The notes under the pieces were generated by a model. That model saw only the letters and a list, made by a program, of their open reading frames with translations, had not been told where the DNA came from and ran no database searches. From assembly GCA_021018995.1 (NCBI GenBank), contig CM037597.1:20740887-20804886 (forward strand): DNA of 64,000 bases, in the 5' to 3' direction. This document shows, piece after piece, positions 1-10,021 of the stretch. The DNA comes from Chloranthus sessilifolius (taxonomy: Eukaryota; Streptophyta; Magnoliopsida; Chloranthales; Chloranthaceae). The position numbers were made by a program, and so were the translations under genes. Every line of letters begins with the position of its first letter. Within the stretch, counting starts at the first letter, position 1.

Positions 1-1950
1 AAATTTGAGTGGACTAACGAATGTGAGGAGAGCTTCCAAGAACTTAAGAGACGGCTTACTTCCGCTCCAGTGTTGACTATTCCGTCAGGTAGTGGAGGTT
101 TTGCTGTATATAGTGATGCATCTTATGGAGGTTTGGGTTGCGTGTTGAACCAACACAAAGAAGGTTGTTGCCTACTACCAAGACAGTTGAAAGAGCATGA
201 AAGATACTATCCGACACATGACTTAGAGTTAGCCGCGGTTGTGTTTGCGCCAAAATTTGGCGGCACTACGTATGGTGAAGTCTTTGAGATCTTTACCACC
301 ATAAAGCCTTAAGTATTTGTTCACACGTAAAAGATTTGAACATGAGGCAACGAGTGGATTGAATTTCTTAAAGACTACGATTGCACAATCCAATATCATC
401 CGGTAAAGTTAATGTCGTGGCGACGATTGAGCCGAAAAGCATACATCTCGCTTAGCTAGCCTCATTTCGGGACTTCATGATGGAAGTTGTTTAAGGACCT
501 TTCGCCTATGATAATAATATTGCGTTAAGGATACCGTGTGCTATTGGCAAGTCTTACGATCAGCCGACTATTCTTGACCACATATGTGAACTTCAGACGA
601 AAGATGAAGAACTCGTGAAGCTTCGACAAAAGGCAGCTGAAAACGGAGATTTCACTATTAAAGAAGATGGGTCATTGCTATTTCGCGGAAGGTTGTGTAT
701 ACCGTCCGATGATGAGTCGAGATTTGACTATACCGATGAGGCACATAAGTCTAAATATGCCATTCATCCGTGGTACAAAATGTACCATGATTTGAAGAAG
801 TGTTATTGGTGGAGGGATTGAAGAAGGATATTGCGTATGTTTCAAAGTGCCCGTGTGTCAACAAGTGAAAGTAGATCATCGACACCCAAATGGTCTTCTA
901 CACCCTCTACCGATACCGGAAGGGAAGTGGGAGTCCTTTTCGATGGATTTCATTGTGGGATTGCCGAGGACGTTGAGACGCCATAATGCCATATGGGTAA
1001 TAGTGGATCGACTGACCAAGTCGGCACACTTTTTGCCCTATAACACTACATAATCGCAAGCAAATTGACTGAGTTGTATATGAAAGAGATTGTCCGATTA
1101 CACGGCATTCCTACGAGCATTGTGTCAGACCGTGATCCCTTGTACACTTCTATATTCTGGCAAAGATTCCAAGAAGGTATGGGCACGAGATTGGACTTCG
1201 CTCAGATTTCATCCACAATCGGTCGATGCAGAGGGTCAACCAAATTATTGAAGACATGTTGCAGCATGCATGATCGATTTCAAGGATCATGGGATCAACA
1301 TTTGCCCATGATTGAATTCGCACATAACAAGCTTTTCAACAGAGCATTGGATGGCTCCATATGAAGCCTTATATGGACGGCGATGCTGTCTCCGATCAAT
1401 CGGGAGGAAACCGTGATAAGTTTGTTGTGGGACCGGAAGCGATTAAGAGAAATGCTGAAATTGTGCAGATCATCCGAGAGAGAATCAGAATCGCACAGAG
1501 CCGACAGAAGAGTTACGCTGACACCAAGCGTACGAGCGTAGAATTCCATGTAGGAGACCATGTGTTCATCAAGATATCTCCAATGAAAGGAGTGATGCGC
1601 TTTGGAAAGCGAGGAAGTTGAGTCCTCGCCACGTTGGACCGCTTTGAAATATTGGGGAGAGTTGGCGGTTGCATATCGGGTCGCATTACCCCGCAACTTG
1701 ATCGCGTCACGTATTCCATGTATCTATGTTGAGGAAGTACGTGCGAGATCCGACCCATATCCTCGATGCACCACCAGTTGAGGTCTATAGAGACTTGACG
1801 GTTATTGAAGAACCTACGACGATTTTGGACCGAATCGAAAGCAAGTGCTCGAGACGAATTCCTCTAGTATTAGTACAATGGAAGAATCACTCAAGGGAAG
1901 AGGCGACGGGGAACGTGAAGCAAATTGAGCTCAATATCCCGCGTATTTAC
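1..1950 (+). pseudogene. Ty3/gypsy pol: RNase H, integrase, chromodomain (degenerate)
   Basis: Reads in several frames. Positions 1-310 give the RT/RNase H junction and RNase H (FEWTNECEESFQELKRRL; VYSDASYGGLGCVL; THDLELAAVVFA). About 600-820 gives the integrase zinc-finger region ([18 protein letters not shown]). About 847-1350 gives the catalytic core ([56 protein letters not shown]), with the first two catalytic aspartates readable. About 1440-1620 is the C-terminal part (VGDHVFIKISPMKGVMRFGKRG), and 1726-1930 the chromodomain-like end (MLRKYVRDPTHILDAPP; VIEEPTTILDR; PLVLVQWKNH). Frameshifts fall near 310-600, 840, 1,055, 1,210-1,360 and 1,620-1,720. No functional enzyme is expected. Confidence 0.88.
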
Positions 1951-2120
1951 TGGATTGAAAGTCGAAAGGAGGGGTTGAGAGCCAGAAAAGTGATTGTAAT
2001 TGTAAAGTGTCAAATTCATGTATATGAACCGGAAGATTGTGGTTATAAAGACGAATTTGAAGGTAAGAGGGTGAGAATTTTGATGAGGAGAAAATGTAGA
2101 GAACAGAAGTTTCAGAATTC

Positions 2121-2397
2121 GACCGGTCGAATTCATTTTCGACCGATCGAATTTATTTTCGACCGGTCGAATTATACAATTCGTCCGATCCAATTATATG
2201 GGCAGTGGAAGGCAGAAAGACTGTTTTAGTTTAGGTGAATTCGAAAAATTTTTTCGACCGATCGAATTCTGGGACAAACAAAATTATTTGAATTTCGAGG
2301 TCGAAATTTTTCGACCGATCAAATCGTTCTGATTTTATTATGAATTTCGACCGGTCAAATATTTCGACCGATCGAATTTGGCTAGGTATATAAATAC
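2121..2397. promoter_or_regulatory. Palindrome cluster and TATA-like box upstream of the extra ORF
   Basis: Seven GACCGGTC/GACCGATC cores, mostly inside TTCGACC(G/A).. palindromes, start at 2121, 2141, 2161, 2256, 2313, 2349 and 2366. The first three are exactly 20 bp apart and alternate GG, GA, GG. A TATATAAATA box follows at 2387-2396 and is in turn followed by a leader with CCCTA-rich sequence and the ATG at 2642. The position between the end of pol and the extra ORF suggests an internal promoter for that ORF. That role is inferred. Confidence 0.55.
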
Positions 2398-2641
2398 CAG
2401 GCAACCGCTTTTCTTGCCCATTCAATTCTTTTCATGGGACGGTTCCTTGTCGGTTTTTCAACCACTTTTGAGGTTCCAAGGCCTATAAAACACCGAATCG
2501 CTTGGGAATCGCGATCTAGCCATCACAAATCGGTAAGCTTGTGATTTTTGAAGTTCAAATTGTGTTTTCGCCCTAAGAAATTCCCTAAAATCCCTAGAAC
2601 CCCTAGTTTTCTTCAAAAAAAAAAACCCTAGATTTTGGGAA

Positions 2642-4140
2642 ATGGCTCTAAGAGGAAGGAACAGATCCAAAACTCCAGCGACCCAAAGTCGCCATTGCCC
2701 TTCGCCACGCCGATTCCACAATCGACACCTCAACCACCACCCACCCAAATCCTCCAACCATTCCACCCACGGGCAATCCAAAGGCACCGCAAACGTCCCT
2801 AAAAGACACGCCTAACGAGTGGTGGAGCGGAAAGGATTTTATGCGTATGAATTTACCATCGATCCCGCTCAGTATGCGACATGTGAGGAACCGCATCAAT
2901 GCTTGACGATCAACTATTTGAACAAGTGCGGGCTCGATAACCTCTTGAAACCCATTCACCAATACTATTATCCGCGCTTTGTGCGCTTGTTTTACCGTAA
3001 CATGATTGTCAACTCCGACGCTAACACCATTTCTACCAAGGTCGATGGAAAACCTACACTTTCACCCATGCCATGGGTCAGGCGGCGTTGGAATGCTTTG
3101 ATACGTATGGGGATGGCGAGACTTGCTTACCACCTAACCCGCCTAACCTCACCCATACGCTCATAGCCGAGAAGATGACCAATGGACGAACCGCAAAGGC
3201 GAGCCATCAACCGCTCCGACCGCCCAATCATATGTGGTTCCTAGATACAATTTTCAAGTGTAATTTATACCCAATCCGCCATAAGACCCAAAGGTTAGGC
3301 ATTCGATGAATGCACTTTTGCCGCCGAGGCAAATGGTTCGATGCCGGTAGTCTTTGAGGGAATCAAACATGGAAGAAAGAACTGCTCGAAAAGGTTGAGG
3401 CGGCCGAGGAGCATATCCCTATGCCTCCTTCATCTCAGCCATGTTTGATGAATTTTCGCAACCTCGGTCCACAAAGTATCTCCCAAGGAACCAAAGTCTT
3501 CCAACAACGCCCTTCTATACACATTCAAACATTGGAAGAGGACGCATACAGCCTCAAGCCACACCTCCCACAACGCCTCAAGTACCACCAAGGCCTCCAC
3601 AACCTCAAGATGTACTGCTTCTCGAGGCACCACTGCTCATGACGAGCCGATCGATGAGGCTCCTATCCTCGAAAGCACCCTGAGTTTATTCCACCTGCTC
3701 AGGAGGTGCCTATGCCGGAGATCCCTATCCCTATGCCAGCGCCTCATGCTCACCAAGCCGCGCCAGTACGCCTTGAGGACTTGGCTGCTCTCATTCAAGA
3801 GAGTAATCGCCAGGTCAACCAGCGCTTGGATTTCTTCGAGCTACTCCTCGGAGATGCGCTGCAGGCCATGTATCCCACGGATTATATGCAGAGGATCGCG
3901 GCGATGCGCGCACAGGTCTACGGGGCTCCGATCTACGAGGAGGACGAGGGAGTGCCACTAGGAGAGGAGGAGGCTGATGCCCAGGAGGAGCAGGGAGACG
4001 ATGTGCAAAGGGAGACGGCGAGCTTCCGAGCCCGAGGATGCGCCCGTGGATGCATTGTTGAGATGACCTCCACTGTGCTTAGAGGCCGGAGATGTGAATT
4101 TCCTTGCTTTCTTTCTTTACGTTGGGAATTAAGTGTATGA
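2642..4140 (+). pseudogene. Extra sense ORF downstream of pol (plant 'transposon protein'-like), frameshifted
   Basis: A likely start at 2642 sits in a good context (gggaaATGGC) and reads MALRGRNRSKTPATQ. After a frameshift, about 2846-3060 reads EFTIDPAQYATCEE, LNKCGLDNLLKPIHQYYYPR and FVRLFYRNM. This matches the protein of the second element (ILEPLHSYYYPRLVRLFYQN) and resembles the plant transposon-protein domain found in many LTR elements (Pfam Transposase_32-like, from memory). About 3200-3290 reads MWFLDTIFKCNLYPIRHK. About 3420-3740 is proline-rich. About 3775-4000 is a charged helical region with AMYPTDYMQRIAAMRAQVYG, then an acidic tail. Frameshifts near 2820, 3060 and 3300-3700 inactivate it. 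Its biochemical role is unknown. Confidence 0.6.
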
Positions 4141-4155
4141 ATCTTTTAAACTATT

Positions 4156-4217
4156 GTGGCATGGCTGCCACTTTTGATTTCTGTTGATGATTAGACTATT
4201 GTGGCATGACTTGCCAC
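4156..4217 (+). other. Two short hairpins in the 3' untranslated region of the retroelement
   Basis: GTGGCATGGCTGCCAC (4156-4171) and GTGGCATGACTTGCCAC (4201-4217) can each form a six-base-pair stem. The second element has two similar hairpins at the same place (52459-52474 and 52508-52523), one with a paired G-C to A-T change. The function is unknown. Confidence 0.45.
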
Positions 4218-4448
4218 CTTTGTTATGTGGACCAATTTCCTTTTTATGCTTATGAATAGGGTGTTTTGTTCATGTTTAATGCTTTTCTTCACACGTCTAA
4301 ACTATTGGTCGTGTGGAGTTTTTCTTTTCAATGCATGAGCTTCGGTAACGATAGGAATTGTTTAGCCATGCATGGTGCCAAACGGCTTACTCTTCGAAAG
4401 ACTGTGGTCGCTTTCGTTGGGAACATTTTCGAGGACGAAAATTCCTAA

Positions 4449-4459
4449 CGAGGGGAGGA
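4449..4459 (+). other. Polypurine tract of the Ty3/gypsy element
   Basis: The purine run CGAGGGGAGGA lies directly before the LTR start TGTAACATCCC. This is the expected primer site for plus-strand DNA synthesis. The second element has AAGGAGGGGAGAA at the same place. Confidence 0.8.
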
Positions 4460-4674
4460 TGTAACATCCCGACTTTGCATAGCCTTGATCCGTACACTTC
4501 GGTACTTGTGCCGATGGGTCATGAGCCGAGGATGCCTCTTTACGATGTTGTAATGTCTATAGATCAAATTCAATGAACTTGATCGATGATGACTAGACCC
4601 GGTGTAAGAGCTTGATGCTCATGTACACTGGACTGTGGTGTATCTGTTTCACACCCAGTCAAGAGAGAAAGTAG

Positions 4675-4682
4675 TATAAATA
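4675..4682 (+). promoter_or_regulatory. LTR TATA box
   Basis: TATAAATA 215 bp inside the LTR. The second element has a TATAA at a similar depth (53128-53132). It is the likely core promoter for the full-length transcript. Confidence 0.6.
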
Positions 4683-5033
4683 GAAACCTAAGGCATTTAT
4701 TTCTATTTACTGCTAAAGGGAAGAGAGTTAAGAAGAGAGAGAGACAAACCTAGGGTACGAGTGAGCCGCCGAGATCGATCCGTCCAAGGGGAAGAACATA
4801 ATCGAGCAAGGATCCACCAAGTCAAAAGAACTCCATGGAACCCTAGCTGTTCTTGAGCTAGAGGAGGAGATCTCGCTCAAACCTAGGTAAGGAACTTCAA
4901 TACCTGTTATAGATGGCTTTCAACAAGCTAAAAGTAGTAGAATCTGGGTTGAAATGATGAGAAGAAGTTGAGTTTTCGAAGTGGGTTGAACCCAGAGTGA
5001 GAAACCCTCATTCTGAAGAAAACAGGCAATTTC

Positions 5034-5329
5034 GACCGGTCGAAATTCATTTCGACCGATCGAAATAGCCACAAAAAGGGGCTTTTCGGACTTAAGTGAA
5101 ATTCGACCGGTCGAATTTAGTTTCGACCGATCGAACTCTATATAAACAGAAAGGTGATTTTTGGACTTTGAGAAATTCGACCGGTCGAATTTTAATTCGA
5201 CCGATCGAACTTAAAATGCAGAATTGCCTTGTAGAATTCGACCGGTCGAAAATATTTCGACCAGTCGAATTCATTTTTCGGCCGTTCGAAAACGCAGCCT
5301 TAGCTGTTCGAATTCGGATTCGACCGATC
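5034..5329. promoter_or_regulatory. LTR palindrome cluster, doublets about 20 bp apart
   Basis: GACCGGTC followed by GACCGATC occurs as doublets starting at 5034/5054, 5105/5125 and 5179/5199, each exactly 20 bp apart. A diverged doublet is at 5240/5259 with a further weak copy near 5280, and a single core at 5322. Most are embedded in TTCGACC..TCGAA. Each site is self-complementary or nearly so, rich in CpG, and contains CCGG or CGATCG. The second element has equivalents in its LTR and in its internal region. Confidence 0.75.
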
Positions 5330-6333
5330 GAAATCCCCTGTTTTTCTGGTTTGATTCTGTTTTGACTGTGGAAACCTATGGGGACTTTCCACAGTGGGTT
5401 GTACATCATTCTAATGAATGAGTGTGCCTTGTTTAGGTGAGGTTACGTGTGTGGAACGAACCAACCTTCGTGAAGGATGAGCATGCAAGGAATTACTTTG
5501 TGAGGTAGGGAAAACCATCTATCATGTGCATTGTTTTGACGATATGTATGCTGTGTCATGATATGTCTCTTGTTCGATATGACTTCCGTATTTGCTTCGA
5601 CATATGATTTTCGGATACGCTTTGACCGTGCTTTCGTTATGTTTTGATATATGAATTCGCATAAGTCTTGACATATGTTTCCGTATAGGCTGGGAGTATG
5701 TGACCTCCGTTATGATATGTTCGATATGACGTCATGTGCAAGATATGAGATTTCGAGAGTGTTGTGATATGAGCATGTGTGAGTTTTGGTTTCAAAGTAG
5801 TTTTCATCTAATGTATAGTTATCACAAACACACGGCGATAAGCTATATGTACGCACTTACGATTTGAGGTTATGTGAATACCGACCGGGCGGTATAACCG
5901 TGATCGACGCGGCGGGATATCCGTGACTGCACGGCGGCCCAATCCAGACACCCTTTGTGTGATACGCTCAGACGTATGTGTGATACGCTCAGATGCTTTG
6001 TGTGATATGTGATCCCTACCGCTCAACGGTATTTCGTCCGGCAAGTGTCCAACTCTATGGGACCTTGAATATGTGTGAATATGACTCATGTGAGTGACGA
6101 TGGTGGGTATTCCATCGGGGGCTTGAGGCTATAGTTCCTCATTCTATTACTTTAAGTAAAGCACTTTAAGTTTTTCTTTTCATCAGATGATATGTGTGCA
6201 TGAACATGAATTCATATGTATGTGTGTGTAAAACTATGAGATCACTTTAGATATATTTCGTTTCGTTTCGTTTTGTCATGCCATGATATACGTATTTGAT
6301 GTTCGATGAGCATGCTATAAGTTTTACCCTGCT

Positions 6334-6350
6334 GAGCTTGGATGAAGCTC
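6334..6350 (+). other. Conserved LTR hairpin
   Basis: GAGCTT-GGATG-AAGCTC. The related LTR at 54840-54856 has GAGCTA-TGATG-TAGCTC, which is a compensatory change in the stem. The minus-strand LTR at 44864-44880 keeps GAGCTT/AAGCTC. Covariation supports a structure formed in RNA or single-stranded DNA. It lies just before the acidic reading frame. Confidence 0.55.
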
Positions 6351-6371
6351 ATTCCTTCACTAATATTTCAG

Positions 6372-6490
6372 GTTCAGGAGAAGGAGTTGGGGCTGAGTTA
6401 CCCGAGGGCGAGGATCCTGACTTTGACCCAAGCGAGGATCTAGAGGAGCCGAATCCGGAGAATTGCTTCCTTTGTGCCCAACCGGAGTAG
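6372..6490 (+). other. Conserved acidic reading frame inside the LTR, behind an acceptor-like site
   Basis: After ATATTTCAG the frame reads GSGEGVGAELPEGEDPDFD, PSEDLEEPNPEN and CFLCAQPE, then a stop. Two other LTRs carry related acidic frames ending shortly after a (D/E)xDxDYxP-like core: 54880-54977 (plus) and 44741-44841 (minus). All follow a (T/C)CAG- or ACAG-type acceptor. Retention of the frame between diverged LTRs suggests it was once translated as a terminal exon. No known protein is recognised. Confidence 0.4.
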
Positions 6491-7819
6491 GTCCGGCCTT
6501 AGACCTTAGATCCATGTTTTGAGAGCTTTTCAAGTTGTAAAAGTATACTCTGTAATTACATTTTTTTTTTGGATATTCTTTTGGAGGAACCATGTTTCGG
6601 TAAGGATGGGTCCTTACCGGTGGTTCCAAACGGTTCTTTTCCATCTCTAGGGGATTAGAACCGTCTTTTGGGTTATAAATGATAGAAATATGTCTTTTGA
6701 TGTAAGTTTCGTCAGTGTGGTTCCGCTTAGCATTCCGCTGTGCAACTTTGTGAGACGCAATGTGATACAATTACGGGCTCGGCCTTAGCGCCAGTCCACC
6801 GACGGCACGGGTTTCGGGGCGCCGAAATTTGGGCTGTCACAGTTATTTTCCGATTTAGCATATCTTTTTTCAGTAGTTGGCTATTTTTTCATTCAAATTC
6901 ATCAGTAGTCCATGCAATTAAAGTCACTTAATTTAGGATTTTTATTTTAATTTGAAAAAAAAAGAAGGTTTTAAATGTTTTTATGTTATTTTCCAATTTA
7001 GCATACCTTTTTTCAGTAGTTGACCATTTTTTCATTCAAATTCATCAGTAGTCCATGCAATGGAAGTCACTTAATTTAGGATTTTTTTTAATTAATTTAA
7101 AAAAAAAATGTTTTAGATATTTTTATGTTATTTTTTGATTTAGCATACCTTTTTTCACTAGTTGACCATTTTTTCATTCAAATTCATTAGTAGTCCATGC
7201 AATAGAAGTCACTTAATTTAGGATTTTTAGTTTAATTAGTTTTTAAAAAAAAATTGTTTTAAATGTTTTTATGTTAATTTCAAATTTAGCATACCATTTT
7301 TCAGTAGTTGACCATTTTTTCATTCAAATTCATCGGTAGTCCATGCAATGGAAGTCACTTAATTTAGATATTTTTTTTAATTATTAAAAAAAAAATGTCT
7401 TAGATGTTTTTATGTTAATTTCAAATTTAGCATACCATATTTCAGGCTTGACCATTTTTTCATTCAAATTCATCAAGAGTCCATGCAATTAAAGTCACTT
7501 AATTTAGATTTTTTTTTTTTAATTATTTAGAAAAACAAAAAGGTTTTAGATGTTTTTTATGTTAATTTCAAATTTAGCATACCATTTTTCAGTAGTTGAC
7601 CATTTTTTCATTCAAATTAATTAGTAGTCCATGCAATGTAAGCCACTTAATTTTGGAATTTTAATTAATTAAAAAAGGGTTTAGATGTTTTATGTTATTT
7701 TCCGATTTAGCATTACCGTTCTTCAGTAGTTGACCATGTTTTCATTCAAGTTCATCAGTAGTTGATATTTGTTAAAAATATATGAATTGGGATCTGTACC
7801 CATCCACCCACCTACCCAG

Positions 7820-8473
7820 CAGAAGAGGAAGCCAAGGTTATGGGACCCAAAAGACGAAATTGATTTGTGGATCAAATTATCTTCCAAAAGCGCTTCATCA
7901 AACGGGCTTGGAGAAGATTCACATTTTATTTGTGGAGAGTGTAACACATTGGGGTGGTGATGGTGTGGGTGGCTTGAAGAAGATAGGAATTGACTCGAAT
8001 ATATGCTCGGGAACTCATGCTCAACTCTTTAAGAGCAATAAACAAAATGTCAGCTACGGTGGATCTACCAAGAGTTATAAAGGAAGCATACACCAACACC
8101 AAATCTCAAGGAGCCTCTACAGCTTGCATTTTCACACTTCACCATGAGGTGCTTAATTAATATATTTTCCTTTTTCTTCTTCTTTTTTGACTTTTGAAAT
8201 TTGAATTTTGAATTACTAACTAGTGTTTTGATGGCAGAGTATAAAAGGGCTCAACATTGGCGATAGCGGATTATTAGTGGTCAGAAAGAATAGGGTCGCC
8301 TACAAATCTCCCGTGCAACAACATTCATTCAATTGCCCGTATCAGCTTGGTAGTAGCTCGTCCAGCGACACACCCACCAGTGCACAGGTACCTACCTGCC
8401 CTTTTTGTTATTATTTATTATTTATTATTAATCATACATACATGTTTTGTTTAATTTTCAATTCAATTATATT

Positions 8474-8530
<57 letters not shown>

Positions 8531-8808
8531 GAAGTTTCAATTTGGGGTGGTAGAAGGCTGGATCGTGGAATGTATGGGTTATTCGATAATTTGTCCGACC
8601 GGGAGATAGTGTGGTAGTGAAGGCTACAAGAGAAGGACTGATTCCACAAGAAATTGCTTCTAAATTGGTTGAGTTTGCCAATATCAAGTCAAATGACCAC
8701 AACTGCTCAACCCCATTTTCCATAAATGCTCAGAAAGCTGGACACTTCTATCAAGGCGGGAAGCCAGATGACATCACAGCCGTCGTTTCTCTCGTCGTCA
8801 TCGCTTAA
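7820..8808 (+). pseudogene. PP2C-type phosphatase, C-terminal cassette copy 1 (frameshifted)
   Basis: Three exons by comparison with copy 2: about 7820-8148, 8238-8387 and 8532-8808. Splice signals are present (CATGAG|GTGC, GGCAG|AG, CACAG|GTACC, TGCAG|AA). Exon 1 has a short deletion in the ADGVGG motif (GGTGGTGATGG instead of GGTGGCTGATGG) and another near the YAREL motif. Exon 3 lacks bases in the GDVIVAGTDGLFDN region, so the metal-binding motif is destroyed. The end DDITAVVSLVVIA is intact and has two residues more than copy 2. The intron before exon 3 carries a long TA microsatellite (about 8485-8527). Confidence 0.75.
8485..8527. repeat. TA microsatellite in the PP2C intron (copy 1)
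   Basis: CA repeats followed by a long (TA)n run just before the exon 3 acceptor. The same tract is much shorter in copy 2 (about 10694-10710), intermediate in copy 3 (about 12884-12905) and long in copy 4 (about 15021-15056), so its length varies between cassettes. Confidence 0.85.
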
Positions 8809-10021
8809 AACAAAGGTATGAATGATACTCACCTAATTTAGAATTTTTTTGAAATTAATTTAAAATTTAAATAGATTTAGGTTTTAGATGTTTTTATGCT
8901 ATTTTCCGATTCAGCATTACCAATTTTCAGTAGTTGACCATTTTTTCATTCAAATTCATCAGTAGTCTATATAATGGAAGTCACTTTATTTAGGAATTTT
9001 TTCAATTAATTTTTTAAAAAACGAGGTTTTAGATGTTTTTATGTTATTTTCCGATTTAGCATATCTTTTTCAGAGTTGGCTATTTTTCATTCAAATTCAT
9101 CGAGTCCATGCAATTAAAGTCACTTAATTTAGGATTTTTATTTTAATTTGAAAAAAAAAGAAGGTTTTAAATGTTTTTATGTTATTTTCCAATTTAGCAT
9201 ACCTTTTTTCAGTAGTTGACCATTTTGTTATTCAAATTCATCAGGAGTTCATGCAATGGAAGCCACTCAAATTAGGATTTATTTTAATTAATTTTAAAAA
9301 AAAATGTTTTAGATATTTTTATGTTATTTTTTGATTTAGCATACCTTTTTTCACTAGTTGACCATTTTTTCATTCAAATTCATTAGTAGTCCATGCAATA
9401 GAAGTCACTTAATTTAGGATTTTTAGTTTAATTAGTTTTTAAAAAAAAATTGTTTTAAATGTTTTTATGTTAATTTCAAATTTAGCATACCATTTTTCAG
9501 TAGTTGACCATTTTTTCATTCAAATTCATCGGTAGTCCATGCGATGGAAGTCACTTAATTTAGATATTTTTTTTAATTATTAAAAAAAAAAATGTCTTAG
9601 ATGTTTTTATGTTAATTTCAAATTTAGCATACCATATTTCAGCAGTTGACCATTTTTTCATTCAAATTCATCAGTAGTCCATGCAATTAAAGTCACTTAA
9701 TTTAGATTTTTTTTTTTTAATTATTTAGAAAAACAAAAAGGTTTTAGATGTTTTTATGTTAATTTCAAATTTAGCATACCATTTTTCAGTAGTTGACCAT
9801 TTTTTCATTCAAATTAATTAGTAGTCCATGCAATGTAAGCCACTTAATTTAGGAATTTTAATTAATTAAAAAAAAAGGGTTTTAGATGTTTTTATGTTAT
9901 TTTCCGATTTAGCATTACCATTCTTCAGTAGTTGACCATTTTTTCATTCAAATTCATCAGTAGTTGATATTTTTTAAAAATATATGTATTGGGATTTGTA
10001 CCCATCCACCCACCTACTCAG

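Larger units (their letters stand above)
1..6841 (+). mobile_element. Ty3/gypsy chromovirus (Tekay/Del-like), 3' part
   Basis: The window opens inside the RNase H domain of a Ty3/gypsy polyprotein. Order seen: RNase H, H2C2 zinc finger, integrase core, chromodomain-type C-terminus, palindrome cluster, extra ORF, polypurine tract, LTR. The chromodomain-end motif SMLRKYVRDPTHIL and the TGTAAC LTR start are typical of Tekay/Del chromoviruses. About 2.5 kb separates the end of pol from the LTR, which is unusual for that lineage. Frameshifts and stops show the copy is dead. Gag, protease, most of RT and the 5' LTR lie left of the window. The element at 47.3-55.35 kb has the same plan and is a diverged relative. 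Confidence 0.85.
4460..6841 (+). repeat. 3' LTR of the first Ty3/gypsy element (about 2.38 kb)
   Basis: Starts TGTAACATCCC after the polypurine tract and ends GGGCTGTCACA, giving TGT...ACA ends. Contents in order: TATAAATA (4675-4682), a leader with CCTAG runs, a palindrome cluster (5034-5329), short GGTATAACCG/GGATATCCG repeats (about 5885-5925), a hairpin (6334-6350), an acidic reading frame (6372-6490) and a T-tract near 6560. The second element's LTR (52904-55349, 2.45 kb) has the same layout but is strongly diverged. Beyond 6841 the sequence is mid-unit minisatellite, so the element appears to have inserted into that array. The 5' LTR is outside the window, so a target-site duplication cannot be checked. 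Confidence 0.82.

Noticed and set aside
1295-1758. Minus-strand open frames over the integrase region
   Set aside because: They lie opposite recognisable integrase and chromodomain sequence, so they are shadow frames.
5034-5329. Open frames crossing the palindrome clusters (both strands)
   Set aside because: The palindromes read openly on both strands (FDRS/RPVE words) because of their symmetry, so the frames are a by-product.
8467-8723. TA-rich tract as a promoter TATA region
   Set aside because: It lies in an intron just before a splice acceptor and varies in length between cassettes. It is a microsatellite.
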